Part shown: one piece after another, positions 37,690 to 49,832 of the stretch | Numbering within the stretch: position 1 is the first letter of the stretch | Layout of the letters: every line of letters starts with the position of its first letter | Assembly (NCBI RefSeq): GCF_004664715.2 | Contig: NC_051068.1 | Span: forward strand, 56,120,953 to 56,184,952 | From: Peromyscus leucopus | Taxonomy: Eukaryota; Chordata; Mammalia; Rodentia; Cricetidae | Reading direction: 5' to 3' | DNA length: 64,000 nucleotides | Notes under the pieces: model-generated | What the model was told of the DNA's origin: nothing | The model's database searches: none | The model's input: only the letters and a program-made list of their open reading frames with translations | Program-made: the position numbers and the translations under genes

Positions 37690-38392
37690 TAGGTTTAAGG
37701 AAGAGAATGCACTTAGAATGCTCTTTTAATAGACCTGCATAGCAGCTGTATTCGAATGGAATGGGGTTTTATCACCTGGAGCTGGCTTCTGGGTTAGGGA
37801 TGGAGGCATGTATCTACTTCCTCAGCTTTAGGGCCTCATCTGGTACAGACCTGTTAAGGCCCCTCGTCTCTGTGAGTTCCTGCGTGCCTTAGCTGTCTGT
37901 GTTAAGGTTTGTTTCCCCCAAATCCCTCCCACGCCCAGCAGGAGATGGCCAACACTAAAGAAACTCAGTGGTATCTTTGGAGGTTCTTTGTCTCATAACT
38001 GTGTCAGGGGATTGTTTGTGACCTTACAGCTCTTTTGTATGTACATTATAGTTCCTGGTTTTATGCTTTTAGGGGGTTCCTGTGTGTGTGAATGAAGGTG
38101 ACTCTGCCTCTGTATGTGTTTCTCCTGCTTTTGCTTTGGCTCTTTTTTCTCCTGTTTGTTTTGTCCTATCCCGACTTGTTTTTTGTTTTATTTTATTTTA
38201 TAATTATTCCTTGAATACCTGTTTTTGTTTTCTAAAGAGTCAGAAAGGGTGTGGTTCCAGATGGGAGAGGATGTGGGGAGGAACTGGGTGGAGTTGAGGG
38301 AAAGGAAAGCATGATCAGAACATACTCTATAAAAAAAATCTACTTTCAATAAAAGAAAAATATAACAGAAATACTAAAAAAAAACCCTCATA
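37690..38392 (+). mobile_element. LINE-1 3' end
   Basis: It contains GGCATGTATCTACTTCCTCAGC, GGGCCTCATCTGGTACAGACCTGTTAAGGC and GTGGGGAGGAACTGGGTGGAGTTGAGGG. It ends CATGATCAGAACATACTCTATAAAAAAAATCTACTTTCAATAAAAG, an L1 3' UTR layout with poly(A) signal. Confidence 0.75.
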
Positions 38393-38534
38393 TTGAAATT
38401 TTAAATTAATTTTTATTAAAGAAATAGAAAAATGAAATAGAAATCCATTTGTATTTCTTTTAAAAGAGATCTAGAATTTAAGCTAAGATTATGTGCAGGT
38501 AAGTTTCAGCTAAACATTAGGAAGGGTTTCTTTA

Positions 38535-38672
38535 GAATTTTTTTAAGATGATGTTTCCACTCTGTCGGCCAGGCTGCTATTGAAATCAGGGGCTCAAGTC
38601 AAATGATCCATCTCCCTCAGCCTCCCTAGTACCAAGGATTTCAGTACAGGATAAGCTACCGTGTCCAGCTTA
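38535..38672 (-). mobile_element. Alu/B1-like SINE, antisense, old
   Basis: TTTTTTTAAGATGATGTTTCCACTCTGTCGGCCAGGCTGC...CCTCAGCCTCCCTAGTACCAAGGATTTCAG. Confidence 0.6.
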
Positions 38673-38833
38673 TACAACAGATTACTATTTAGCTCTTTCC
38701 TATAAGAAGGAGTAACTGTTAGGATTTTCTAAGTTTTCACTCTGTAGCATACAGGAAGATACAAGTCTGAGACACATTACCTACAGGACCATCTCTCAGA
38801 TACCAGAACTCACTGTAACTTGAAATCTTAGAG

Positions 38834-39035
38834 CAGTGGTTCTCAATCTTCCTAATGCTGTGATCTTCTAATACAGCACCCCATGCTGTGGTGACCCTCA
38901 ACCGTAAGATTATTCCATTACTATTTCATAACTGCAGTTTTGCTACTGTCATGAATTGTAATGTAAATATCTGATATGCAGGATATCTGCTATTTGACAC
39001 CCAAGGGATCATGAACCAAAGGTTGAGAATCACTA
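38834..39035. mobile_element. URR1-type hAT MITE
   Basis: CAGTGGTTCTCAATCTTCC ... GGTTGAGAATCACTA inverted ends, with CATTACTATTTCATAACTGCAGTTTTGCTACTGTCATGAA inside. Flanking octamers TCTTAGAG and CCTTAAAG agree at 6 of 8. Confidence 0.85.
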
Positions 39036-39244
39036 CCTTAAAGAATAAATGATGGTAGTTATGGAGAAAGGCAATGTATGAACGAACTATATTACTTAAA
39101 TGGTCCAATTGGGAGAGTCTTCAAATCCTAGCCATGTTCTTAAGTAACATGGCTGTAACTGAACACCAGGGAGTAGCAAATGAGAAGACAGAGCACTACG
39201 AAACAGGTTAGAAGAAAAGATCTTATTGATGTAAACTGGGTATT

Positions 39245-39468
39245 TGTTTTAAATAGTATTGAGACTGACCCCCAGGCCTTGTGCATAGTACACAATAGCA
39301 ATACACCAATGCATCTCTCCTTACTTTCATTTTGAAACATTCTCATTAAATTGCCCAGGCTGGCCTTGAACTCACTTTGCAACCCTTACAATCCATGAAC
39401 TTGTTGTCATCCTGACTCAAATGCCTAATTAGCTGGAACAACAGGCCTGTACCACCTGGCCTGGTTAT
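39245..39468 (-). mobile_element. B4-type SINE, antisense, diverged
   Basis: Reversed ID-like CCCCAGGCCTTGTGCATAGTACACAATAGC, then B1-like TTGCCCAGGCTGGCCTTGAACTCACTTTGC...GTACCACCTGGCCTGG. Confidence 0.6.
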
Positions 39469-39645
39469 AGAAGGTTTTTAGCTCCCTGCATCACTTGTGT
39501 TCTTTCAATACTCTTAAATTACCTAAACACTTCTAATATTTTCTATGGAGAAGCAAGCAACTTTATGAGAGGTATTTTTCATCTCCACAAGCAATGACTA
39601 ATTCTGAACAACTATACACTATTTAAGAATCAAAGCATATACAAG

Positions 39646-39965
39646 GGCAGGGGCATAGTTCAGTTGGCAAAGTACTTGCCTTACAAGCATGACGACTTGA
39701 GTGGGATTGCCAGAATTCACATAAAGAAGTCAGGCTTGGAGGCACATGCTTATAATCCCTGTGCTGGAGAAGTGGAGGCAGGTGAATGCCTGGGGCTTTC
39801 TGCCTAGCAAGCCTACTCTACTTGGCAAGCACCAGACCCATGAGAGCTTGACATTCCCTCAGAACTGATGAGGGGTGGGTGGAGGGAGGGAGGGAGGGAG
39901 GGAGGGAGGGAGGGAGGGAGGGAGGAAGATGGTGCCTGAAGAGTGGCAACCATGGTTACCTTGAC

Positions 39966-40014
<49 letters not shown>

Positions 40015-40020
40015 ACAACA
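39646..40020 (+). mobile_element. B3 SINE with (GGGA)n and (CA)n in its tail
   Basis: GGGCATAGTTCAGTTGGCAAAGTACTTGCCTTACAAGCATGACGACTTGAG, then GGCACATGCTTATAATCCCTGTGCTGG. The 3' region holds (GGGA)n at 39881-39926 and (CA)n at 39967-40013. Confidence 0.7.
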
Positions 40021-40932
40021 CACATGCACTCACCCACAAGCACACTCACTCAATAAGAATATACCTATGAGAAGACTTTCATCAAGACTTTTTACTTTCC
40101 CTATTATAGTGCTGGTGCCTACATTTTAAGATATGCCAGTTAAGTCATCTCTTTGTTATAAAGTGCTACTACTTACTAGTAAGAGCTCATTCCTGTATTG
40201 GAATGAATTAGAAAGGTTAAAGGTGAGGGGAGAAAGTAATTTATGGATAGTCGGGGGGGGGGGGATTTTGTAACAAAAAAAACAGTGAGTGAGCCAAAGC
40301 CTATCACTGCACAAAAATAACTGTTTCTGCAGGTTGAACAATTGAATGATGGTGTCTATTTCTTTAAAAGATACTTAAGTAGTAAGCATCTAAACTAGTT
40401 GAATTAATTGACATTTATCTCAAATCAAATCCTAAGTTTAAATGGTATTAAGAAACAGTGGCTATAAAATTCGTTTTTTAAAATAAATAGCCCCCATAGA
40501 CTGGGAAAGGAAAGGATTCCTGTCTGACTCCATGACTAAACCTTTACTACATGTAGGAAACCATGGAGAACAGACATATCACTTCACCTACTGCCCTCTG
40601 GGAGCTTAGCTCCCAGAGAGGGCGATTTTACCAAGTGTGAACTGAGGACTCAGCTGACAAACGTCTAACAGATCTGTACATCATAAACACTCAGGAAGCG
40701 TCATTTTATTCCTTTCAAAATCATTCTAAATGTCTCACGCACTGAAGGTTGGACTAACTCAGCAGTTAATGTCTTATAGATGGCTGGAAACAATACCCTC
40801 ACACTGATCTCCTCATACATAACCGTTAGTGCAGGTAGACCGATACCACCACTCTTAAAAGTATCAACGAATGTCAGGTCTGCAGGTCTGATCCAAGAGT
40901 ATCCACATAAAACCCAGGAGACCTCATGTTTG

Positions 40933-40968
<36 letters not shown>

Positions 40969-42710
40969 GCATAAACTATGGGATACAAGATATCATTCTC
41001 AAGGGGTCTACTGGCTTAAAATTTTTATTTCTTTTTGTATTTACTATTCAAACTCAAAGACTTCATGAATACTAGCAAACAAACAACCTAACTATGAGTT
41101 ACCCCCTCCAGTCTGGAAAATGACTATTAACAGACAATTCTTTTTATTCCTAAACAACTTAATATTTATAAATAAGAATCCAAGTACTTTTCATAATGGT
41201 TCAATGGCTCTCATTCTAAAAGATGATTACAGCAATTTTAAATGGAAGCACTAATCAATGGACGTCAAGGTGTTCCAGCCCTTCTGTCTTAATGCTTAAA
41301 AAAGAAATGACCGAAAAATAACTTAAAATACAGAGGATCACTAAACAGAAAATCTTTTATATGCTATAGAATTTTTAAATGCTTTTCTGAAAAATGACCA
41401 CATGTTTAAGACTATGTTCAATCCTCTCTCACATACATAATGAACAAAGCCACACACTTAGTGTCTCCCTCCCCTAACTACTCAAACAGAGCATTTTAAC
41501 TCCCATGTAATTACTTATACAGTCAGCTATACTTTGAAATGAAGCTGTCCCCTATACAATGTTGATATTTAGAAACAAAGGATGATTACTAGAATATTTA
41601 ATCCTATGTATCCGTCAGTTAGAATTAAGAAATACTACGAGTAAGTGTACATGTACATCGGACTCAAGGAAGCTATAATACTGTAACCTCTCCCATGGAG
41701 CATTACACAAAGTAACATACAAACATAAACAATGCATTGGGAAGAATGCCACAATTTGTTGAGTCCACAACTGACACCCAAAATGTAATGTGAACAGGAC
41801 TAAATACAAGAGGCCACAAGTGAACTTCAGAAATTATCTTGGCCAGTTCAGCAAATACCTAGACTGTTCCTCATAGGACAGGCTTACTGAAGAGCTGCTT
41901 TAGAGGAAACATAACCAAACCTACTTTCCTGTCAGGTTGTGTTTAATAGTAAATAAATGGTTCCTTCTAGGACATAAAGCAAAAGAAAAGCACACTGAAT
42001 CAAAAATTTAAAATATTTGCCCATCAATTCAATGGTAATAATAAAAAACAAAGCCAAACACTAACAAGACAGCAATACTAAGATCAAACTCCTAGAAAAA
42101 AAAAATGTATTATTTACCAAGAAGCCAAAGCATGGGGAAGAACAGAGTTTACTTAAAATAGAAATTTTTCCAAAGGAAGAAGGGTGCATTAACCCTCCCC
42201 AGAGGCATCCCTTTGCACAGGGAGACACCAGATCCTGAGGAAAGGCATGGAGAGTGCGACCAGCCCCTTCCAAGAGTGGCTCTGTCCTCTCAGGGTTTAT
42301 TTTGCTTTCTAAGCTGATTATGAATCAGTGTGGACTGCAGGGCACAGCACAAGCAGTTAGACACACTTTGTGATGACAAAGGAAATTAGCCGCCATGTCT
42401 TAACTCAGACAAGAGGTAGCAAAAGACCAACGACAGCATCTTCACACAAAGGAACAAGAGGGACCCTCGGAAAAAAGATGATGACATATTCACAACATGG
42501 AATAAGAAAGACTGAAAATAGTATCCATTAAAACCACAGTTCTGGGTTGGTTTGCTTACCATTCATTCGTTTGTTTGTTTATTTAAGTAGAAACAGCCTG
42601 TAATAAACTAGATTATCCTGAACTGTTCAAGATCATTGTTTAAATTATTTATAGTAATGGGTGGTGTATGCAAGGACGAATTAAAACTAGTTTCACTATG
42701 CTGACACATT
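40020..42710. other. AT-rich unique intron
   Basis: Apart from a G-run at 40252-40264 and the T16-A20 palindrome, I recognise no repeat or exon here. Confidence 0.5.
40933..40968. repeat. T16-A20 perfect inverted repeat
   Basis: Sixteen T directly followed by twenty A, a homopolymer palindrome able to form a hairpin with no loop bases. Confidence 0.97.
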
Positions 42711-42852
42711 GTTTTTTGAGACAGGGTCTTGCCATGTAGCCCTTGCTGGCTTGGAACTCAACTCTGTAGATTGGGCTGTCCTCACATTCATAGCACGCCC
42801 TTGCCACTGCCTCTGGGTACTAGAAGTACAGTAGTATACAACTACACCTGGT
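42711..42852 (-). mobile_element. B1 SINE, antisense
   Basis: GTTTTTTGAGACAGGGTCTTGCCATGTAGCCCTTGCTGGCTTGGAACTC...ACTACACCTGG. Confidence 0.8.
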
Positions 42853-42885
42853 GGCACACCCCTGCTTTAACGCTTACTCAACGGC

Positions 42886-43237
42886 TGTGGAACAATCCTT
42901 GTATACTGTAAATAGGTATATAACTCTCATTGTTAAAAAGCTGACTGGCCGATGGCTAGGCAGGATTTTTGGGGCAGAGAGAATGTTGGGAAGAAGGGCA
43001 GAGTGTGAAGAGTTTCTCAGTATCAGGAACAGACACAGAGGGAAGCAAGATGAACATGCCATGCTGGAAGAAGGTACAGCCATGTGGCAGAGGATAGAAA
43101 AGAAATATGGGTTAATTTAAAATGTAAGAGTTAGCTAATAATAAGCCTGAGCTATCGTCCGAGTATTTATAATTAATATTAAGTCTCCATGTCAATTATT
43201 TGAGAACTGGCAGGTGGGAAAGAAAAATCTGACTACA
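42886..43237 (+). mobile_element. Solo LTR, cricetid-type ERV family
   Basis: It opens TGTGGAACAATCC and contains AAAAAGCTGACTGGCCGATGGCTAGGCAGG, ATGGGTTAATTTAAAATGTAAGAG and ATTTATAATTAATATTAAGTCTCC, ending GACTACA (TG...CA ends). CTCAAC occurs at 42877 and 43238, close to a flanking duplication but three bases off the TG end. No internal genes accompany it. Confidence 0.7.
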
Positions 43238-43442
43238 CTCAACAGATACCTCACAGGTCATAATCATCACCTTAAATGGATAGCTTGAGTCTAGAGATTT
43301 TCAGGGAGAAAGGGAGTTCAAAAATAAGATTCCTAAAGGAGAAAAGGCTCTAAATAGGAGACACCAAATAAAGTAATTAAAATTTGTATGTAATAGTTAC
43401 AGAAAGACCTTTGGTTACACATAAAAAATGTATGTAAAACAG

Positions 43443-43665
43443 TGTTCTAGTTTACTTTCTATTACTGTGATAAAATACTAACCCAAAAAGCAACTTGAGG
43501 AGGAATGGGTTTATTTGAGACTTCAGTCATTATTCCAGAAAATAGCTTACAGATATGCCCACAGGCCAATCAGATGGAAGCAATTTCTCAACTGAGGGAG
43601 GTTCCATCTTCTTAGGTGATTCTAGTTTTGTGCCAAGTTTTACCCAAAACCTAACTAGTATGAAC
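43443..43665. mobile_element. Diverged rodent interspersed repeat, family uncertain
   Basis: CTATTACTGTGATAAAATACTAACCCAAAAAGCAACTTGAGGAGGAATGGGTTTATTTGAG, later CTCAACTGAGGGAGGTTCC and CTAACTAGTATG. This is a common rodent repeat that I cannot name securely. Confidence 0.5.
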
Positions 43666-44098
43666 ATATTACTCAACATTAAAGCATTGCAAAATTTTAA
43701 TCCCATTCATATTTAGCTCAGGATCTTCTTGTTTCTGCCTCCTACACTGTGTAAGGAAATTAAGGGAAAAAGAAATAAAATGGAGGAGTCATTCAAAAAC
43801 AAACAGGAAGGGCCCAACACATAGCCTCCAAGAACAGCCTGGTACAATGTTCTGATACCATCTTCAAGAAGTAAACAACCTATGTGGGGCTCCATGGTTT
43901 CATTGTCATTGGGCTTTACAACTTGTGTGTGTGTGTGTGTGTGTGTAGTACCTCCTAAGATGATAAAGGGAGAGACACTGATTGCATGTGTCCAGACACG
44001 TGCATGGCTGCACAACACGCTGAGCCATGCTCCAACAGGTGTAGATTCGGGACTTGCCAGCCCCCACAGAAGCTTGCACCAGTTTTTCTCTTTAATTT

Positions 44099-44300
44099 TT
44101 AGATTTATTTTATGAGTATTTTGCTTACATGTACATCTGTGTACCACATGCAAGCCTGGTGCCTGCAGCAATCAGAAGAGGGCAATCGATGCCCTGGAAC
44201 TGGAGTTATGGACAGTTGTGAGCCGTTGTGTCAGTGCTGGGAATCGAACCTGTATCCTCTGCAAGAACAAGTATTTTTACCCTGAGTCATCTTTCCAGCC
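44099..44300 (-). mobile_element. B2 SINE, antisense
   Basis: TAGATTTATTTTATGAGTATTTTGC...AGAAGAGGGCAATCGATGCCCTGGAACTGGAGTTATGG...GAGTCATCTTTCCAGCCC. Confidence 0.88.
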
Positions 44301-44339
44301 CATGAGTCAATTTCTTTAAGTCAACCAGAGAGCCTCCTT

Positions 44340-44426
44340 TCTTTCCCTTTCCTCTTCTCCCCGCCTCTCTCTCTCTCTGTCTCTCTCCCTCCCTCTCTCC
44401 CTCCCTCCCTCCCTCCCTCCCTCCCT

Positions 44427-44457
<31 letters not shown>

Positions 44458-44459
44458 AT
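44340..44459. repeat. CT-rich low-complexity tract with (CCCT)n
   Basis: CT, CCCT and CT runs with very few purines on the plus strand. Confidence 0.9.
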
Positions 44460-44929
44460 TTGCTTCTTCTGGAGAACCTAAGTGCACCATGCAAATAAAA
44501 AGGAAGGAAACAAAGAGCAAAAATTCTAAAAGAGTGGTTCTCAAAACAATGATCATTGCTCTGTTGTCATCCACACTCACAGTAAAAACAAAAGATGAAA
44601 AAAAATGAAAACTACATCATACAACATGTCCCTGATGAAGCAGTAACAGTCACTATCTTTTCCTTCGATATGAAACAATGGAAAGCACTCATATAGGCCT
44701 TTTGTCACACTCAAAGGCGTCATGGTTTGGTTGTCTCAAGGTATAAACAGCATACTTATTTGAGTTCTGAGTGTGGCACAACCCCTGTCTTAATAGAACT
44801 CATTTTTATCCAAACAAAGCAATTCAGACTTGGGTAATCTGGCAGAACTTCCTTTTCTTGGGTTTTGTTTGTTCGTTCTGGTTGGTGTTGTGGGGAGGGT
44901 TAATGGTTTGTTTTGTTTTTTGGACAAAG

Positions 44930-44990
44930 GTAAAGTCTGAAACCATCAGAACCTTGTCCATGCTAACCACACACTGCCACTGAACTCTCT
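44930..44990 (-). mobile_element. ID-like fragment, antisense
   Basis: AAACCATCAGAACCTTGTCCATGCTAACCACACACTGCCACTGAACTCTC is a diverged reversed ID unit. Confidence 0.4.
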
Positions 44991-44994
44991 ATGG

Positions 44995-45119
44995 CAGAAT
45001 GAAAGATCTTTGGGGTACATGCCCAAGAGTGCTATAGCTGGATATTGGGGCAGATCAAGTCCCATCTTCTTATGGAACTGATATTGAGAGAGCAGTATTT
45101 GTTGACTCCTGTTATTTTG
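44995..45119 (-). mobile_element. Small LINE-1 3'-region-like fragment, antisense
   Basis: TTTGGGGTACATGCCCAAGAGTGCTATAGCTGGAT reads, on the minus strand, like the segment near the end of L1 ORF2. It sits next to the (TG)n run and the ORF1 remnant without the rest of ORF2. Confidence 0.5.
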
Positions 45120-45122
45120 CTT

Positions 45123-45133
45123 TGTGTGTGTGT

Positions 45134-45197
<64 letters not shown>
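45123..45197. repeat. (TG)n
   Basis: About 36 TG units with one interruption near 45137. Confidence 0.97.
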
Positions 45198-45199
<2 letters not shown>

Positions 45200-46605
45200 C
45201 CCCTTTTTTTAATTTGCTGGTCTAGGATTGCTCTTTGGTTTTATCATGGACTGTCTTTCTTTCTCCATCTATGGATTAGGAGTCTGAGCTGGCATCTGTG
45301 GTCTCTTAAGAGTCTGTAGAACATCTGTCCAGGCCTTTCTGGCTTTTAGAGTCTCCACTGAGAATTCAGGTATGGCAGCTAGGCCTTTAATCTCAGCACT
45401 TGGGAGGCAGAGCTAGGTGGATCTCTGTGAGTTCAAGGCCAGCCTGGTCTACAGAGCAAGATCCAGGACAGGCACCAAAACTACACAGAGAAACCCTGTC
45501 TTGAAAAACAAAACAAAATTAATAGGTATGCCTTTATGTGTTACTTGTTTTTTTCTCCTTGCAGCTTTAATATTTTTTCTTTGTTCTGTACATTTAGTGT
45601 TTTGATTATTACGTAGTGAGGGGACTTTCTTTTCTGGTCCAGTCTATTTGGTGTTCTGTATGCTTCTTGTACCTTTATAGGCACCTCCTACTTTAGGGTA
45701 GGGAAATTTTCTTCTATGATTTTGTTGAAAACTTTTGTGCCTTTGACCTGGGTTTCTTCTCCTTTCTCTATTACTATTATTCTTTTGTTTGGCCTTTTCA
45801 ACAATCCCAGATTTCCTGGACATTTTTGCCAAGATTTTTTTTTTTTTAGATTTAACATCCGATGGATCCATTTCTTCTATCATGTCTCCAATGCCTGAGA
45901 TTCTCTCTTCCAATTTTCAGGTTTTGAACTGTTTTGTTCATTACTTTCCACTGTTTTGTGTTTTCATAGATTTCTTTAAGGCATTTATTCATTTCCTCTT
46001 TAAGGATCTCTCTCTTAGTTATAAAGGCTATTTTATGGTCTTTTTCTTGCGCTTCATGAAGCTTTGTTGGAATACTCAGGCCTGCTATAGTAGGGTTGCT
46101 GGGCTCCAGTGTGGACATATTATCCTGGCTGTGATTGACTGTGTTGTTATACTGGCATCTAGATTGTAATTCTAGGTGCTGACATCTGGTTTTGTCTTTG
46201 TTAGGTAGGTGTTTTGTTTCTTGGTTTCTGCTGCCCGCTCTGGTTCTTAGCAGACAGAGTTGGGTAGCTATGTGTTATCTGGTAGGAAATTTTTCTGGGA
46301 TCCCAATAGTTGTAGCCACTGTGGGTTCTGGGTAAAATGTTTCTGGGTATTGGGAGCTGACACTTAAGAATAGGAATGGGTTGGTGGGGTGGGGCTGAGG
46401 GGTGCACAGGACGGGGGATCTGCTTAGTCAGTCCCCTAGAAATGGGGGCAGAAAGTTTAGAGAGGCCATAGCAGAAAGCCTGCTACAGAGCTGAGGATGA
46501 AACTGGGGAACTGGATTTGGAGGAGCAGAGGGAGAGGTGAAAATCAGCAGTTGGCTTACCTGCTTCCCTGGTCACAGTGACCTGTGGGTTGCCTGGGACT
46601 AATTA
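45198..46605 (-). mobile_element. LINE-1 5' UTR plus degenerate ORF1, same strand as Rapgef2
   Basis: Minus-strand reading gives an L1 5' UTR-like leader (about 46600-46120). It then gives a broken ORF1 starting near 46118 with a coiled-coil-like Lys/Glu-rich part. Several frame changes follow, then a conserved-domain remnant near 45275-45345 resembling the ARKAWTDVLQTL segment of rodent ORF1p, followed by an in-frame stop. A B1 is inserted at 45366-45519. The copy cannot encode intact protein. An A16 run on the plus strand lies at its 5' boundary. Confidence 0.75.
45366..45519 (+). mobile_element. B1 SINE inserted in the L1
   Basis: TATGGCAGCTAGGCCTTTAATCTCAGCACTTGGGAGGCAGAGCTAGG...AAAACTACACAGAGAAACCCTGTCTTGAAAAACAAAAC. 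Confidence 0.9.
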
Positions 46606-46849
46606 TTTAAAAAAAAAAAAAAAGACCTTAACAATATTCTGTCCTTTTGTAATCATCCTTTCTGCGTCAGGCCAGATTTTCTTCATGTACCTTACATTCT
46701 TCAAACAAAAGAATGTATTACAACAGATCCACACAGATGAAGATACGAGAATAGCACGCATTAGTAATATATTATTCTTATTTTTGTTTTATAAAGTACT
46801 TAGGTGTCTCTTTAAAGAACACGGACAACTTGTTACCCTTTAGACATTT

Positions 46850-47041
46850 CTTTTTAGATTTGCTTATTTTATTTCATTTGTGTGGGTGTCTCACCTGCAG
46901 GTATATACGTGCATGCAGTGCCTGAGGAGGTCAAGAGGTCATCTGATTCCCTGGAACTCAAACTATGGGTGCCTGTTGGGTGCCATGTGGGTGGGAACTG
47001 AACCTGGGTCTTCTTAGCTGCCCAGCCATGTCTCCAGCCCC
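46850..47041 (-). mobile_element. B2-family SINE, antisense
   Basis: TTAGATTTGCTTATTTTATTTC...TCTGATTCCCTGGAACTCAAACTATGGGTGCC...AGCTGCCCAGCCATGTCTCCAGCCCC. Confidence 0.8.
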
Positions 47042-47087
47042 ACTAATACCCTTTTTTAAACTGAGGAGTGAATAGATACTCTCATTT

Positions 47088-47222
47088 TTGTTTGTTTGTT
47101 TTTTGAGATAGGATTTCTCTGTATAACCCTGGAACTCGCTCTGTAGACCAGGCTGGTCTCAAACTCAGAGATCCGCCTGCCTCTGCCTCCTGAGCACTGG
47201 GATTGAAGGTGTGCACCAGCAC
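47088..47222 (-). mobile_element. B1 SINE, antisense
   Basis: TTTGTTTGTTTTTTGAGATAGGATTTCTCTGTATAACCCTGGAACTCGCTCTGTAGACCAGGC...GATTGAAGGTGTGCACCAGC. Confidence 0.88.
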
Positions 47223-49776
47223 TATGGGGCTGTATTTCTCCCCTCATTTTAAATTTCCAATGAGGTGGATGGTGACCTGGAGAGCCCGGTGTTATCAAAA
47301 GCTCCTGGGAGGCCTGAGTAAGACTTACGGGCCCAAGAGTCTGAAATGTCAACAGTTTAGGAAGGGCTACAGCCAGACAACCACCAGCCTCTCTGCCCCT
47401 TAAAACCACCCAGTTACCAGCTGGTGTTGATCTCTGTAATGGAGAGTGCTGGACTCAGAAGAACCCTCGGACTGACAACTTGCTGAAAAGTTAGCTGCTC
47501 TTCCGATCTCATCAAAGTTGGTACATGCTAAGTGTCAGGTCAAAGGTCACTCCAGAAGAAAACAAACTGAAGCTGCCAGGTGCTCCTCAGTTTAGTAAAG
47601 CCAGTGTCAAGAACAGGAAGGTCAAGGCTACTCTGCCCATCCCACTCAGCTGGTGACATATTTACCACAAACAAAGGGCAAAAATCACCCTTTCTCTAAA
47701 ACCTTCCCTTGGTATTTCCCAAAGTTCTGATCATTTCCAGAGCCTTTTCAACTTTCAACTTTTAAAGTTTCAAACTTCTTACACAAAGTACAAAGATGCT
47801 TATAGTTAATGAGAAGGAAATGCTACATTTTGAGGTTTAATCTGTTTCTTGGGCACTCAAATGCTGTCTGGATTGTTCTGGAGCTCACTGGTTTACTTCT
47901 GCCCTCAGATGTTTCCTTCTATGCGCCCCAGTCTTCGGCATCTGAATTACTCCTCTACTTATCCAAATCCGTAATTCCCATTTCAGGGCCACCTGGTCTC
48001 TGCTTCTAGTCTAGGCCACATCACACCCAAGCACCACCTGTCTTCCGCCTGAGCCCATACAGTCCACACAGAAGCTCAAACTACCTCCATTACATTCTAC
48101 AATAATCTCCCCCCCAAACCCATTTTTCAGTCTACGTGAAACTGTAAGATCAGAAAACATAGCAAAGAAATGGATAAATTCAAATCAGTTCAAAATCCAC
48201 TCCAGAGTTACTTAACATTATCAAGAGGTCTGTTTAAAAGCCATTAAGACAGCAAATGTAATGTTACATACTGCTTATTTTAAGCAAGAAAGATCACTGA
48301 AAAGGACTTCGAAACAGATGACTGTATTATGTAAAACATACCTCAATAAAGTTATTATTAAAAATAATGTATCAGAGGCTTGCTCCTAATCAGTTAAAAA
48401 CACAAATAGACATAACTGTTAGGCACTAAATCGTTCAAGAATAAGGGGGAAATAATATATACACAGAGATACATATTTATATACATATTCATTACATTGG
48501 TATGCAGATCACTCAATGTTTCCAAGTCATGGTTATATAAATAATTAAACTATTTCATTTCACAAATGTCTTAAAACCTAGCATATACACATTCCATTAA
48601 ATGCTAACATGTCTCCCAGAGGGTAACAATATCATCTGGCTATCAGTACTGTTTTAACACTGGATTCCAAACTCAGAACATTTCTAATTTCTCACTATTA
48701 TATACACCGAAAATAGACTAAAACAAGACCAATTGAGCACTGGCAGAAGACAGCAAAGTCAGTATGTCCAAAGAGGAGAATTTTCAAATCAGCTTGTAAA
48801 ACCCATGCTAGAAACAGGGCGGGGTGGAGGGGCACATGATGAAAATTGAAGCTGGCAGAGATGAAAGGAATCTTTGCTGTGGCAACACGCAAAGCGGGAT
48901 TTTAGCCAACTATATTTAAAATACATGTGGGCAGAGATAGTGAGCTACCCATGGTCACGGTAAGAGGCAGGACAAAGTGGCACTGATCTCTTTTGACAAA
49001 CAAATTGCTTGAAATATTGCATGACTTGCTACACAACACTGTTATTACTTTCAACTGAAAGATAGGTCCAATTATGACATCAATACAAGCTCTCTTTCAG
49101 AATGGCATGAAAGAACAGTAAATCCCAGTGGACACCGGAGTTCTCTAGCAGAGATGATGTAATATACAAAAATAGAAATCCTCCGGCAGAAGCTGAAACT
49201 TGGGTAAACAGCACACTGCATGCTATTCTCAACTGCCTTGCATGAATTTGCAATGCATGCTGTTAATAGCGTGAGAAATCATGTTATGCTTTAAATTGCT
49301 TTGTGATTTACATTTCAATGTCTATCTGTGCTCTATAGTTTCAAGTCTTAATCCACACTAAACATAAAAACCTGACTGTAGCCGCAAAAAGAGAAAAGGT
49401 CCCTCCCTGAAGCCAGGAGGGTGACAGCAACCCACCAGCCCTAACAGCTGCAGCTCACCAGAAACTGCAGTGTAAGGAAGGTTCAGTGCCATTTTTCCCA
49501 CCTATTGTTTGGAGACCTTCCTTTCGGGGTCTTTCTGAAGGATTTAAAATGCAACCTGACCTGAGTGAAGGGGAGCCAGTCAACCTGCCCACAAGGAGCA
49601 TGCCAAGGGCACTTTTTACATTCTGAAAAAACACGAGTGAAATCCAAAGCATCCACATGCATAAAATTCATAGCAGCCAGCAAACTTTACCGGGTGGGGT
49701 TGGACATGTCCCTCCTCACTGACATTCACTCCATACCCTTTTTAGTCCTCCTTCAACATCAATTCACTTTCCTAGT
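47223..49776. other. Unique intron with one low-divergence-looking AT-rich patch
   Basis: No repeat or exon recognised. At 49200-49330 there is an AT-rich stretch with GCATGAATTTGCAATGCATGC, described under findings. Confidence 0.45.
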
Positions 49777-49794
49777 TTTTTTTTTTTTTTTTTT
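49777..49794. repeat. T-run
   Basis: About eighteen T directly upstream of a B4 element. Confidence 0.95.
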
Positions 49795-49832
49795 ATGCAG
49801 CTTTCCCGGACTAAAGAATAACCTGCTTTGGG

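Noticed and set aside
45644..46118. Two minus-strand frames with charged, coiled-coil-like sequence
   Set aside because: These are shifted pieces of a decayed L1 ORF1, not a host gene. Frame changes and a stop break them.
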